Assembly: GCF_032062135.1 (NCBI RefSeq)
Contig: NC_092859.1
Span: forward strand, 37,459,457-37,523,456
Direction of reading: 5' to 3'
From: Pyxicephalus adspersus
Lineage: Eukaryota > Chordata > Amphibia > Anura > Pyxicephalidae
Length of the DNA: 64,000 nt
Part shown: positions 45,336 to 57,370 of the stretch, in pieces
How positions within the stretch are numbered: the first letter of the stretch is position 1
Layout: each line of letters starts with the position of its first letter
Notes under the pieces: model-generated
What the model was told of the DNA's origin: nothing
Seen by the model: only the letters and a program-made list of their open reading frames with translations
Databases searched by the model: none
Made by a program: the position numbers and the translations under genes

Positions 45336-47768
45336 CATTGCCTACTTTAGTATTGTTGCTGACTGAAGTGTACCCATCTTCAGATAGTTACTACCAGCAT
45401 TATACCGTGCCATGTCACTAAGCTAAGAACTGGTTTCTTGAATGTAACAATGTGTTCATTGTACTCAAACAGTCTCTAGAGTCACCAGATCTTAATCCAA
45501 TGGAGCAGCTTTGGAACAGGAAATCTGCATAATTTCCGCAACATTTGCATTTATATCAACTATTTTATCAACATGCCCATTATATCAACATGGACTAAAT
45601 ATTCCAGAACCTTGTTGATTTTATACCTCAGAGAATTATGGCCGTTCTAAAGGCAAAAGGGATTCCATCCCTGTATTAACAAGGTGTACCTAGGAAAGTG
45701 GTCAGTGGGTGTATATATATCATCAGCTTAACATGAAATGAATAAAAAATTGAATAAAAGGACCTTTTGTAGTTTTTCCTTAAAGTCTCTGTCCTTGGAA
45801 AATACTAATTGAAAGCAGCAGCCTGTGGCCAGTTTAAAAGCAGGAATAATGTTACAAAGAGTAAAACCTGATTAAATGGCAGGCCTAAAATGCACAATGG
45901 TATTTATTGAATGTCTGGGCTATTCATTTCAAAACTGCGTTAATCTACAGAATCTCGTTTTCACGCTACAGGTTTTAGCTGAGTAATTATTCAGGCATGG
46001 GAAGTTTCTTGCCAGCTTATCGTTGAATAATGAATCTTTTTCAAATTATTGCTGAATAAAACAGATTCTTACCGTAACATAGGTTGTAAAACTGCCAGCG
46101 ATTTCTTATCTCGAACATGTAATACTAGGATCACATCACACATCCTGTTCCTCTTTAGTAAAGCAAAGTGACAGCAAATTAATGTGAGATATATAAATTA
46201 GCTGTTAGGTCACCCTCTGGGCTGAATTGTAAAAGATGGAGGAAAGGAAAATGCCTGCGGTGTAAAAAATAGCCAATCAAATGTTATTTTTCAATATTTT
46301 AATGACCACTTCCTTTTTTGTAAGAAACGGAACATTGGGACTGTTTTTATGCAGTGCGGAGGACTAGTTTATCTCATTTAGGACATTAGCTAGTAGATAT
46401 GTGGAGTTTGTGCTCTCTTTTGCAAGTGTCCTTTAGTTTGTAGATTTATGTCCCATTTGTTAATGGCTTCTGCAAAGGCTACATTCATTCACATGTCCCT
46501 TTTAAAGCTAGGAACAGGCAGCTGTGAATGCTCTTAGCTGTGAGAATCAACAATTCAGTTTATAATTTTTTATTTCAGCTTTGTTTATAAACAAAGACAC
46601 ATCAGTGGACCTAAAAATAAAAACTTTTCTGAAGCAGACAGGACACAATTAAGAAAAATACTAAAATGTTGCATATTATTTTTTTTTAAATAAACTTTTA
46701 AGAATTTTCTTCATTTTCGTTTAAAAAAAATTACATGGCACTACATCCTTTTTTTATGTAAATTAATAAAAGCAGTTTGTCCCAACCTATGGAAGACAGT
46801 TTTAGAAATAGCATCCAGTGAGTTGCTGACCGAGCATGAAATTAGCACTACTTGGAATTAACTATTATAAGTATGTATAGCAAAAAATATCTTAAGTATG
46901 TTAAGTAATCTGGACAGAGTAAAAACAGATTAAAAACTCACCAGTTTAGTTTTTTTGTCTGTGCCTTGTTGGGGAGGTTTACCTTCGCTTCTTGTCCAAG
47001 TGATGGGGAATCTCTGTAGAAAGCAATTCTCCTCTCACACAGTTATCATTAGCACTTTCTTTCCGGACTGACATTGGTCAGCAGGACAAATGCAAAAGGA
47101 GGATGTAATAGATGACAATGAAAACCAGATGGAATAAATCTTTCCTACTTTGTCCAAAACTAGAAAAAAAGTCTTTAAACTTCATATTTTATTAAAATTA
47201 CAAGATAATTGAGTTATTTTCAAATAATCAAATTTCCCCCAAAAATTTTTTTGTAAGAAGTACTTAAAAAAACTTTATACTGAATTGGCTCGGATTTTTT
47301 GTAGGAAATAGCAATGTTCTTTTACACAGGTTAATAGTAATAGTAAGAAAAGGTTTGACATAGTCTGCTATTATAAAGGTGAAAGCTCAGTAATTTGCTA
47401 GGTAAAAATATTTCTCTAACAAAAAATGTGAATGTAAATTATAGAACGTTGAAGCTGAAAGTCACATTCTTTGTGTTAATGGTCTTTTGTATTTGGATTT
47501 TTTTTATCAGTTTTCTTTCCTATTGTTTTTTAGGACTATAAAAAACTGGCCTAGCATTTCCTAATTAATAGCTAGTTATTCTTTAGTAAATCTATTCAAG
47601 GTTTTTTATACTATTCAGGCCCCCCGTTAAGTCTACAAACATTTTTTTTTCTATTTTGGATAAGGTAGAGAAGGTTAGACCTTCTACCAAGGTTTCATTG
47701 CTGCCTGTGACCCATTGGGGGGATTTCCATTACTGGGTCTTTTTAGCCTTAGTGATCATTTTCACTAT
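45331..47768. other. Unassigned sequence; possible conserved stretch at 45830-46400
   Basis: No gene is firmly supported. Within it, 46073-46124 on the - strand has exon-like form (acceptor gatgtgatcctag, 52 nt, donor ttacg|gtaagaat), reading YYMFEIRNRWQFYNLCY. It could be a microexon or a conserved element. Confidence 0.3.
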
Positions 47769-48001
47769 GGGACTGATTTAATAAAGCTCTCTGAGGCTGG
47801 AGAGGATACACTTTATCGGTTTACACATTATCAGTGAACCTGGGTGATCCAGCAAACCTGGAATGGATTTCTTAAAAGTAATTTGCTATTTGTTAGCAAA
47901 TATTTTCAATCCTGTACCAGATCCATTCAAGGGTTGCGGATCACCCAGATTGATGAAAGTGTATCCTATCCAGCCTTGGAGAGCATTAACAAATCAGGCC
48001 C
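47769..48001. mobile_element. Palindromic MITE, family 1, copy 4
   Basis: It runs from gggactgatttaataaagct to acaaatcaggccc. It has a small extra segment (tcggtttacacatta) in the left arm, making it slightly longer than the other copies. Confidence 0.85.
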
Positions 48002-48726
48002 AATAAGACAGAATCTGAGGGGAAACTCAACATTATATGTCATCAGAGCAACAGGTCAGGGAAAATCAACCAATGTGGATACACATTTTGTTCACTTTAA
48101 AAGAATTCCTATCATTTTCTAAAATAACCTGATAGGAGTTTCCCTAAACTAACATGATATTGGAGCTGGGCATACACCTAAAATATAATGTAAAGTTTAC
48201 TTAATCTGAGGGGTTTATCATTTTTTAAATTAGGCAGAGGATTTGCAGATGTTAGGATTCAATTCTCATAGTTTGGAACCTTGTAGTTTTTCACCTAGAT
48301 GTTTTGTCATTTTTAAGCCTGGTAAAACAAAACACTCCGGTACCTTCATAGGGCCCTGGAATGGGTATATGTGACCCGACAGAGAGGGAGAGGAGGGACT
48401 AGATGAAAGGTGGAGAGGGATAAGTAGACTGGGCTATAGTCTATTCCACAGTAAATTTTTCTATGCACTGCCCAAAATTGCCTTTTTGTTGCACTGGCGT
48501 ATGCAGCCCATGTATTGTCAGGAGATATGCTTAAAACTAAAAAAAAAATCTTCAATCAGATCAGTTGGAAAATCTGAGTTTGGAACTCTGAGATGAATTA
48601 TATCGGATATAGAGATGCCACTGTCAGACAGATGCCACTATACCTGTCATTAATAGGTACAAAAAGGCCATTGCACAGTGATATCCGTACATGGTTTGGT
48701 GGCCAGGTTGACTAAGCCATACTATA
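48002..48726. other. Unassigned sequence
   Basis: No supported feature. Confidence 0.4.
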
Positions 48727-49175
48727 CAGGTAGTCCCTGATTAACGGACATCCGACATATGGATGACTCCTAGATACCAACGGGGCTTTCCTGCTCCCTC
48801 ATGTGCAGGACAGAGGTTTGATGGGGGGAGGGGCGGTTTGCATGACTTGCAGAAGAAATCGTTTGCTGTTCTGCCAGCTCTTGTAACTCTTTATTGAACA
48901 AGACAAACTCTGTGGTTGTTTCTTTTTGCATATCAGCTTGCTCCAGAAGTTAATAAATGTCTAGGCTCCATAAAGTTTTTTTTTTTCTTTGTTTGTGATT
49001 AACTCACAGTAAGGATTTTATACAGTAAATGACACCAAGCTGCTTAATAATATGTTGAGACAAAGGTCTGTCCTAATAGCATTTATTAAATAATGTACCT
49101 GTTCCGACTTACATACAAATTCAACTTAAGAACTTACCTACAGTTCCTATCTCGCATGTAACCCGGGGACTACTA
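48727..49175. mobile_element. TIR element (caggtagtccctg ... cggggactacta)
   Basis: The left end caggtagtccctgattaacgg and right end catgtaacccggggactac are inverted copies. The internal gttccgacttacatac and aattcaacttaagaac phrases occur in the same subterminal position in elements I know from other vertebrates. TA stands outside the left end (48725-48726) and at the right edge, suggesting a Tc1/mariner-type element. There is no coding frame. Confidence 0.65.
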
Positions 49176-50524
49176 TATGTTGTTGACAGTTATAAAAGAC
49201 AATTGCCCAGTGATAGCTGTATGTGGTGGTCATATTGTCTGAGCCCTACTATACTTGTCAAGACATAGTAAACTGTATGTGGAATTGTAACTCGGATTGC
49301 TAAAGTTCTGATCTGAGGTTGGAACAGCTCCAATCCAAGTCAGAATGAAACCTGGAACTATCCAAAAGCTTTGTCTTTTGCTTATGTATTACTAAAGTGA
49401 AATGCTGCCATATGTATGCATGTAGGACCATGTCAACACATTTTATTCTATGGACAAAATTATCATCATTTAACCCCATCTAACAAAACAAGGTCCAAAG
49501 CCATGCCCCTATAAACATTGATATTCTGGACACATGTAATTCAGAACAATGAATATAGCATGCCACAGCGGCTTTTCCATCCCGTGTACAATTTCAAGCT
49601 CAAGAGGTTTTGAAAGTGCCATTTCTATTCATACTGGAGGTTTCTTTGATGGTAGAAGTCAGATCAAAGTTAAACAATGCTGCATTTTCTTTAGAAATAA
49701 GTCTGGTTTGCTGTTCTATTACATGCTAAATTTTAAAATGACAGAAACAATTTCTCAATTTATATTTGCATTTCAATGCTTCACTGAACAAGCCAAATAT
49801 CACAAACGAATGCTACAGAAAGTGATTCTGTTTATCAGAGAAACGCTAGTAGATTTTCTAGTACACCTTCTGCTGTCTGCAGGCTGAACTTAGAGTAAAG
49901 TGAATAAATCTGAAAAGTCATTTTGTAATACTTACAATTTATATGTTGAAGTTACTAGAACCTTTTAGTTTTAAAACCAGAACTGTGTAAAAAAACATTT
50001 TTTTTTGTAGAAATGTCACATCAAGCAGCCTTTTAAAAAAAAAAGGTAATTTTATTTTTATTAAAAGAAGAAATATTATATTAAGAGCTCAGGCATTTTA
50101 TAGGAACAGTAAAGTTTTCTTTAAGTGAGTATAATTAAATTATATTTATGTTTTTATATATATTCTTAACCAGATCACCTCTCATTTTCTGGCAATCACC
50201 CCCACCCCCGTCCAACTCCACCCCTCACCATGCATCGTGTGCTTTATATTTTTTATACCTACATTTTCAAAACATGTTAAGCGGGTCACACAGGTTGGTT
50301 TTTAGGTTTTTAAACCTGCAGTGGCAATACTAAATCATTCATTGTATGCAAAGTACTGTGGTGACAATTAGAAGGGAGGTTCATGATGCCCTACACTCCC
50401 TAAAATCTCCCCAGTCTTCTGGGACACATGGACCTAGATAGTATTCAGCCTATTCAGTGGTATTCAGCAAGTGAGGAGGTTTAGTATTTCAATGAAATAC
50501 ATTTTTCAGAGGGGGGGGGACATA
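49176..50524. other. Unassigned sequence; possible conserved non-coding stretch at 49540-49890
   Basis: A 112-codon frame spans 49549-49887 but lacks splice or start evidence. The underlying DNA is non-repetitive, with an octamer-like tatttgcatttc near 49762, so a conserved non-coding element is a possible reading. Confidence 0.3.
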
Positions 50525-50527
50525 ATA

Positions 50528-50577
<50 letters not shown>
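50525..50577. repeat. (AT)n microsatellite
   Basis: About 25 AT units with one interruption, preceded by a run of nine G. Confidence 0.95.
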
Positions 50578-50580
<3 letters not shown>

Positions 50581-52375
50581 CATTTGTAGGAATTTGAGTC
50601 TTTTTGATCTTTTAGCTGTAGAATATTAGTCTAACCTTAGCCTAGTCTTTCTCTGTAAGGCATCTTATAGAGACTGATCTGTCTCCTGTCATTCTAGGCT
50701 CCTGGAAGAGGGGCAAACTGCCTTTTTTTCATGTAATCCAGACAGAACTTTCGAGCATCTATAATTTCAAACTGACACTCTGCCTAAACCAGAGGAAAAC
50801 TAAAAAAAAAAATAATTCAATCTCAGAAAACCTAGAGATACAGACTGTTCTAATATATAACTGTGTAACAGTAGACATCGAGGTGTGTTTGGTCATTTGT
50901 AATGAGTTCACTTTCAAATCATTTTCCAATTTTTTCAGACTTGCTATACTTTACCTTTTTCTATATATTTTACTCAATAAACTAAGTTTTTTAGATTCTC
51001 CTTTATTGGTTCTTTGTATTTCATTTAGATTGTATTTTATTTTGTCTTTTAATATTCAGGATCAAGATGAGGGCAATTTCATGGCACAAAAGAGTGATCT
51101 TGGATGTTGACTTTGAAACCCTCGAAAATTGGTTACAGGTGTAAAGTTTGGAAATTTAATTATTGTAAGGTGCAGTGACAAAGGCTAAAACGAGAAAGAG
51201 AGTGATTTGTCCCAAAAGGAAATGACAGCAATACCAATTAAACACAAAGTTTAGCACTAATTTACTCACAAAAACATGAAAAATTTGCTATTTGGACCTT
51301 ATGGGGCAGAAATAAAATGCTGTTGTGTCAAGCTCCAGTTAAAACTATTTCTTTTTTATTTTGCTTTTTAGACAGTTTTAGACTTTTCCTAAACTGAAAA
51401 GAGCAGGAGACTGAGACAACATACAAAATTAAAAGCCTCACAATGGCTTCCCAGTGGAGGACTATTTATGAGACTTTGATCTATGGAGAGAATTTACATT
51501 GATCTAAAAAGATTTCTTTCCTCCGAAATGCTCCTTTACATTTTCTATTTATTTTAGGTGAAAAGCTTAAATTACCATTATCACTAATTATTATCTTAAT
51601 GTCTTATTATCACTAAAAAAACATGTACAACATCACATCTATGGACAGCATAGACTAATAGAAATTATTTAAATATAATATATTTGCTTTGATGACACTA
51701 GGGTGTAGAACATAGTCTACAAATGGCTGTGTAAAAAATTATACTGACTTTTATATGATCATCTGACATTTATATGTGACCTTATGTGATGTATTGTCAT
51801 CTCAGTACTTGAAAGAGCACACAAATTGATAGGAGAGGCTTGGATTGCCCCTCTTCATCTGTTCTAAATTCTCGTTGGTAAATGGAATTTATTGATGGTT
51901 CATATAACTGCTGATGTAAAGTTAGGTTTAGTACTAATAGACTGAAGTTGCTACTAAAACATAGGGGCAACTAAACCATCATTTTATTCTTCTTAACAAT
52001 TATATGACTATTTAAAGTTCAATTTACAGATAACAGTATCATTCACGATTGTGCTACACAATAGTGTACCGTCAAAATATCACTATTAGCCAGTCCTGTG
52101 ATGCAGACAACCCTCCCTGTCAGCATTGTCTGGTCCTTGATGTCCACTGCACTTATAAAAAGTCACTTGGTCAAGGACCTACCTACCATCAATAGAAAAA
52201 GCTCACTGTTCTCCTACCAACTCTCTATTCCCATTAGAAAGTAGCAGACAGGCTGCACCGAACAATGCAATATTTAAAAGCATCAGCACGGTTATGCAGG
52301 GGGAAGGAGCAGTGGGCAGGGATAGGCAAAACTATGAAAAATGTATTTATACACACACATAAAAAAAAAAATAGG
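50578..52375. other. Unassigned AT-rich sequence
   Basis: No supported feature. Confidence 0.4.
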
Positions 52376-53239
52376 TTGCCAACTTTTCAAGGTAATTGCA
52401 AAGCCCCTGAACATAGTATGACTAAAATTGGTAATGGGGTGGGAGAGATGGGTTGTCAGGTGGGCCAGAAAAAAACAAAAAACAAAATCAAAAGAGTATG
52501 AAGTGTTATTATAAATTAAAGCTAAAGAATAAGCAGGAATAATGTTTTAAAACCACTCTGTGGGCGGTCGGGGGGACTTTTGAAAAGTTTCCTATGTTAA
52601 AAAAACTGTTTCCTGTTTAAGTGGAGCCTCATGAGACACATGGTTGTCATGAAGGCCAGGGAGAACTGTGGATACAAGTCTAGTAGTCCCTGAGGTGGTG
52701 TGGTAGTGGCTGGGGACCTTTTAAGAAAATAAAAGTATACACAGGAATAAAAATTTGGGGTGGTAGTAATTTCATGGACCTCCACCTCGATGCAAAATGT
52801 AGTTGTTATTAAAAATGTTGTTATTGGTTAATAACTTATGGTTACCTTTATAAGGGGCTGCTATGGCAGGTTTATAGCAAATAATGTCTTGTGTTTTATG
52901 GTAAAGTTCTGGAGGGAAGAAGGGGTAAGTGGCTGTATGAGGAAAATGTTATCCTCTCTACCCTGGGTATGTGTTTTCACTTACCCCTGCAACTTTTAAC
53001 ATTGGTTAACGCAAAAAGAGACTCGGAATGTCCCTTCTTCAATAACTGCTCCAACCAGAGAAACCCAGAAATCCCAACTTCCCTTGCATTGCTGGGAATG
53101 AATCCGGAGCATGGGATTTACGTCATCCTGCTATGCCCAACCAAGATGACCAAATAAAAAAGATGGCAGCATCCAGCAATGGAATGGGGATAGGTGAGTA
53201 ATCATGAGTTTAGTTCCGCTTTAACTTGAAAAGTTGGCA
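52376..53239. mobile_element. TIR element with tgccaacttttcaag ends
   Basis: The 15-mer tgccaacttttcaag (52377-52391) is the exact reverse complement of cttgaaaagttggca (53225-53239), bounding an element of about 860 bp. The left end also matches 31963-32025. The right side carries agatggcagcatccagca and gagtttagttccgcttt. No transposase frame was found. Confidence 0.6.
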
Positions 53240-54155
53240 GACGGCTTTAAATAGTGATTTTTGGACCATACTTTAACTTTGAATTACTTTAGAAATATTT
53301 CTACAGGTTCCCCTTGACCGCTCACTTCACCAGCAGTTTTGGTGATAAATCTTTGATTTGGGAGGTTGCAAATGACTATCAAAATCAGTCATTTAAATTT
53401 GCACCATAGTGAAAATTACATAATCTCTCCATTCATAAAAGTAGGATTTTCATTACAAAATCACCTTTACTGAAATGGCTTGTCAATCCCAAAGTGTGTC
53501 ACATGCCAGAAGTATTTCAATTAGAAAGAGAGTTACAATTTGGTAAATATTTACTACTGGATGAAGCAGTATTGAAGTAAGCCTGTTTCCTTACCCTGCA
53601 TGAGCAGCGTACAGGTTTACTTTTGAGACCAAAGAAGAAACTTTGAATGTCTCATCTTGGGATGGCTGGCTGGTAACAAGGAAACATTTGAGAAGTAATA
53701 ATTAATTATTATATAACGATTCTGCTGAAAGAAAGACCTGCAGCAATGAAAAGGTATCCAAAGATGTTTTTCAGATCACTGAAAATTAAGCTCTTTGAGA
53801 GTATTATTACTGGAATAATTGTTTTGCACTTATTTTCTATTCCCATATTAAAGCTGAAATCTGGGCAGATAAAAAACACAAATTAATGCAGCTCTATACT
53901 CAATAATACATCACTGAATGCATTTTTTATAAACGTGTATTTTATTTACAAATGACACTGGTGTAAGTGCTTAGCCTATGTTAGCCTATTACAATGCTTC
54001 ATCAAGCAGCACTCAGACTGGGAAAGGCATACATCCCAAAGGGCTCATATTTTCAAGGATTGTTCTGGATTCAGAGAAAAATCTTGGAGTTCTATGGAAC
54101 CCAAGATGATCTCATTTATCTCCCCTTGAGTCCTGTTGGTCATTGCTGTATTAAG
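53240..54155. other. Unassigned sequence
   Basis: No supported feature. Confidence 0.4.
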
Positions 54156-54190
54156 GCAGCAGACTAACTCCATCTATGTGGTGCCGTCAG
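54156..54190 (+). CDS. Locus C, possible 35-nt upstream exon
   Basis: A strong donor (cgtcag|gtaagtgg) ends a 35-nt stretch after ctgtattaag. In the frame leaving phase 0 it reads SRLTPSMWCRQ, which would fit the phase-0 start of 54887-54940 and then of 55990. Another frame (QQTNSIYVVPS) is also open and leaves one base. The acceptor is only moderate (cag alternatives lie 5 and 8 bases on). Confidence 0.35.
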
Positions 54191-54886
54191 GTAAGTGGGT
54201 ATTGACATCAGAGAAAAAATTGAAAGAGAGCGGCTTTATGTCAAGGTTCTATGTCATGCTAGACTTATTTTCTGCCATAAAGAGCCGCTATCTTTCCACT
54301 TTTTCTCTTTTGAACTATTTGCTTGGCAACCACTCCAGTGGTATTTTCTAACCTTATCACTGCGGGATTGGCTTCCTCTCCTTCTGGGTATTGGCATCAT
54401 TCAATAATTCTGTAATTAGTTTATTCACATTCTGGAATTCTTGCTCATCAGAAAGAACAAATATTATTATCTGCCTCTAGAACCAAGATGGTGCAGGATA
54501 GAGCATGCAGCAGCAGAGCGTTTAGAAATTTAGAGGGGAACACCTTGAGAGAAGATTTGCATGTATAGTAGGAATAATACTATAGCATATTAGTTTGGGG
54601 GGTAACTATTACAGCAGCAAAATGTATTGGCAACAGTTTGTTCCTGCTCTCCCTGTGCAAGGTAGGGAAGAAGGGAAGAAGTACTACTTCCTGTTATCAA
54701 AGCATGCCTTTGGCCTCCACTGAACTCCAGTGTATCTCTCAACCCCAAAAAGAACCAGTGCTTTCTTCATTTTTTCCACCAACTGCAATTCAGTTAGCAG
54801 GTGTGTAGGGGGATGTTGACACTGTGTTCTATAATAAAAAACCATAAGAAGTTGTACTGTATATGTTGCCTGGCTGTGCTTTGTAG

Positions 54887-54940
54887 CAGAGGTGTAAGAA
54901 TCTCAGGACTAGATGGACAGAAACACAAGTTCTTTGTCAG
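54887..54940 (+). CDS. Locus C, possible 54-nt upstream exon
   Basis: The acceptor ggctgtgctttgtag (with an alternative cag three bases on) precedes 54 nt and the strong donor tttgtcag|gtaagc. In phase 0 it reads QRCKNLRTRWTETQVLCQ, matching the phase-0 start of the next exon at 55990. A second open frame (RGVRISGLDGQKHKFFV) looks at least as protein-like but leaves two bases, so it would need another exon before 55990. Confidence 0.4.
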
Positions 54941-55989
54941 GTAAGCTTCATTATGATATTTGCCAGTAGATCAGCATGCATTTCTATAATTATTGATCGG
55001 AGAATAGCGAACTGTAGTAAATAAATGATCAAAAATATTTCTGTAGACATACTATTTAGTGTTTTATCATGTTGGCCAAAATCAGAAAACAAAATTGTTT
55101 CTTCTATCTCCATGAGCAGGATTCACACATAGACTTTAGGTTAGCAGGAAAGTAGAAATACAATATCTGCATGTACAGAATGTGCTAACATTTGCATACA
55201 ATGATTCAGCCAGTGACTCATATCTCATCCCGCAGTCACTGTCATTTTGTGACTCTGCAATTTTCTCTGGAGGACAATATATTTTAATTTTGGCCTAAGA
55301 GAAAATGGCTAAAGCCCCATGTGAAAAACAAGCGCTCAAACCACATGTTAAAAAAGAATTCTAAAATGCCCAGAATTTTCCTTTTAGCAACCTGCCATAA
55401 TATTTTACTCTGGCTTATTTGGGGTAATCTGGTGACAGCTCAGTAACCACTCTGGCTTTCTGTAAAACCTAACTCCAGCCAAACACATTGATAAAAAAAA
55501 CTCAATGTTTTATATACATTTTTTTGGATTAGCTTCTAATACCTGCATACCGGACAGTCCTCCTATATTATGGCACCTTTAGGGCTTATGTCAATGGCCT
55601 TTTGAAGTATAATATTTTTCTCTTACAAGTCAATGGGAATACAAAAGCAGCTCAGGGTGGTTGATTTATCCTAGAAGAAGGTCTATTGCAGGTCTGAAGA
55701 AGGTCAACTTCACGTTCAAATCACTTCAATTACAGCAACGCTGAAAAACAACAGAAGAGTCTCCAATGCAAATGGAATTTATCGAAAATTATTGGAAATT
55801 TCCACCATTAAAAGCCCTTAAAAATTCTATGGGGCTGCAGACAGACGTTAGATGTGCCACTTGAGTCCTAAAAGATAAAAAACATCAGTGTGCTACTTAC
55901 CCATAACTACAATGTCAGCTTATTAGTAAAGCAGAATTTCTGCCTCAAAAAATGACCTCATACCATTTGCCTCTCTGTCCCTTACCTAG

Positions 55990-56166
55990 GTGAGGTTGAC
56001 ACACCTGACACCTCCACGTGAAGCAGCATGGAATGTATCATGGTACTATTCCAGAAAGGCAAAGACATCTACATATGAAGTGAAGAATCAGCAGAAAGTC
56101 ACAGTGCATCATCAAGATGTCAGATTCAACAAGCAGGAAGATGGCCAGACCATAAAAACAATGATG
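55990..56166 (+). CDS. Locus C, coding exon of 59 codons (unidentified protein)
   Basis: A strong acceptor (gcctctctgtcccttacctag) is followed by 177 nt, phase 0 at both ends, and the donor atgatg|gtgagg. The other two frames close within eleven codons. The frame reads VRLTHLTPPREAAWNVSWYY, SRKAKTSTYEVKNQQKVTVH, HQDVRFNKQEDGQTIKTMM. It is hydrophilic and basic, with two Trp near the start and no transmembrane or signal segment. The following exon continues in phase. I do not recognise a domain. Confidence 0.75.
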
Positions 56167-56334
56167 GTGAGGGGGACAAGGTGTTCAGTGCAGAAGGGTC
56201 AGGGTAGGAAAGAACAATAGAATTCTCTAGGCATGTACTGTATGTTTTCCCTGGATGAATAAGCATAAAAGTTAGGCGTTTTTTATCTATATTTGGAAGA
56301 ACATCTTTAATGCATCTAAAGGCATGTTTTCTAG

Positions 56335-56461
56335 ATATTTGGTAAGAGGTTGGAATCCCTGTTCAAACACAATCAGACCTTTAGCACCAAAATAAAACGA
56401 AAACTTTTTTGGGAGTCAGTGAAAAGTATGAGCTTGCAGACAGGCAGACAGTTTGAACGAG
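56335..56461 (+). CDS. Locus C, coding exon of 42 codons (unidentified protein)
   Basis: The acceptor ggcatgttttctag, a phase-0 start and the strong donor gaacgag|gtgagtac frame 127 nt. The translation is IFGKRLESLFKHNQTFSTKI, KRKLFWESVKSMSLQTGRQF, ER, with one G carried over. It is strongly basic. The intron before it is only 168 bases. The carried G joins CC of the next exon to give Ala. Confidence 0.75.
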
Positions 56462-57007
56462 GTGAGTACTTTGCAAATGATAATTGCCTAGCGGTCAGGC
56501 TGATTCTTTGTTCCAGTGCTTTCTGTGTCCCCTAAAATACATACAGTTTAGTTGAGTTGAGTTCTCATTTGATCCTGATTTCACTAGCTGAATGCTTTTT
56601 CCAAGTAATATTATCTATATGTGTATTTTGTATTGTTGCAAATATAAATTCTATAATTGTTTTATAGAACAAGGTTTGAGAAAATAACTAGAAAAAATAA
56701 ATGTAGCAATGGGCGGCTGGCAGTCTGTTCAGACAGAAGGCTTAGAAAGCACAGGGAATCAGTGAAGACATCACTGGGTCTAAAATAAGGCAATGTAATG
56801 AAAACCAAGTAATTTTTTTTTTTTGCACATTATTAAGGTGGGGGGTGGAACCTGATAAATAATGAACAGATTTAACCTCAGCTGTAGTAATAAAATGCCT
56901 GCTGAAGTTTAAGTTAGGAAGCCTTTGTGCCAAATTCTCTATCCCTGGCACAGTGTAGCTTTGTATTCTCATCTCGCGCACAATTGCAGTTGCAGTATTC
57001 AGGGCGA

Positions 57008-57024
57008 TGATTGATGATTGACAG
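57008..57024. promoter_or_regulatory. Overlapping PBX/HOX-like and PBX/MEIS-like sites
   Basis: TGATTGAT (57008-57015) overlaps TGATTGACAG (57015-57024), the textbook composite sites of PBX-HOX and PBX-MEIS/PREP dimers. They lie in a locus C intron, with an inverted ggatt-aggg-aatcc (57103-57116, OTX/bicoid-like) about 80 bases on. Function is inferred from motif identity only. Confidence 0.4.
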
Positions 57025-57183
57025 CTAATAATCTATCCACACAACCTCTTTCTCCTTCATTGGAGGTTAAACACATAGCTTTCCACAGCACATGGAGCAC
57101 AGAGGATTAGGGAATCCTGAAAATGTTAGAGAAATTGTATATTTCACAGCTTCACCTACTCAGCGGGGCATGACGTTCCCCAG

Positions 57184-57294
57184 CCAAAAATCTGCAGACC
57201 GAAGCTCGACGTGACAGTGCCCAGATGGCACCTGAGTTAGAGACATCCAGAACTGCTAGACAAAGCAGAAACAGGGAGAGTGGGAATACCACAG
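57184..57294 (+). CDS. Locus C, coding exon of 36 codons (unidentified protein)
   Basis: The acceptor gcatgacgttccccag is followed by 111 nt (2 + 36 codons + 1) and the donor accacag|gtaggg. After the Ala formed with the previous exon it reads KNLQTEARRDSAQMAPELET, SRTARQSRNRESGNTT and carries one G. Arg/Ser/Glu-rich, probably disordered. The phases agree on both sides. Confidence 0.72.
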
Positions 57295-57370
57295 GTAGGG
57301 AATTCATTGTTCCTCCCATAAAACACAACCTTGCCTTAACTCTTTCATCACCTATTCATGTTCTTTTTAG

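Noticed and set aside
53180..53200. Donor-like gatag|gtgagtaa
   Set aside because: It lies in the right end of the TIR element at 52376-53239 and has no coding frame before it.
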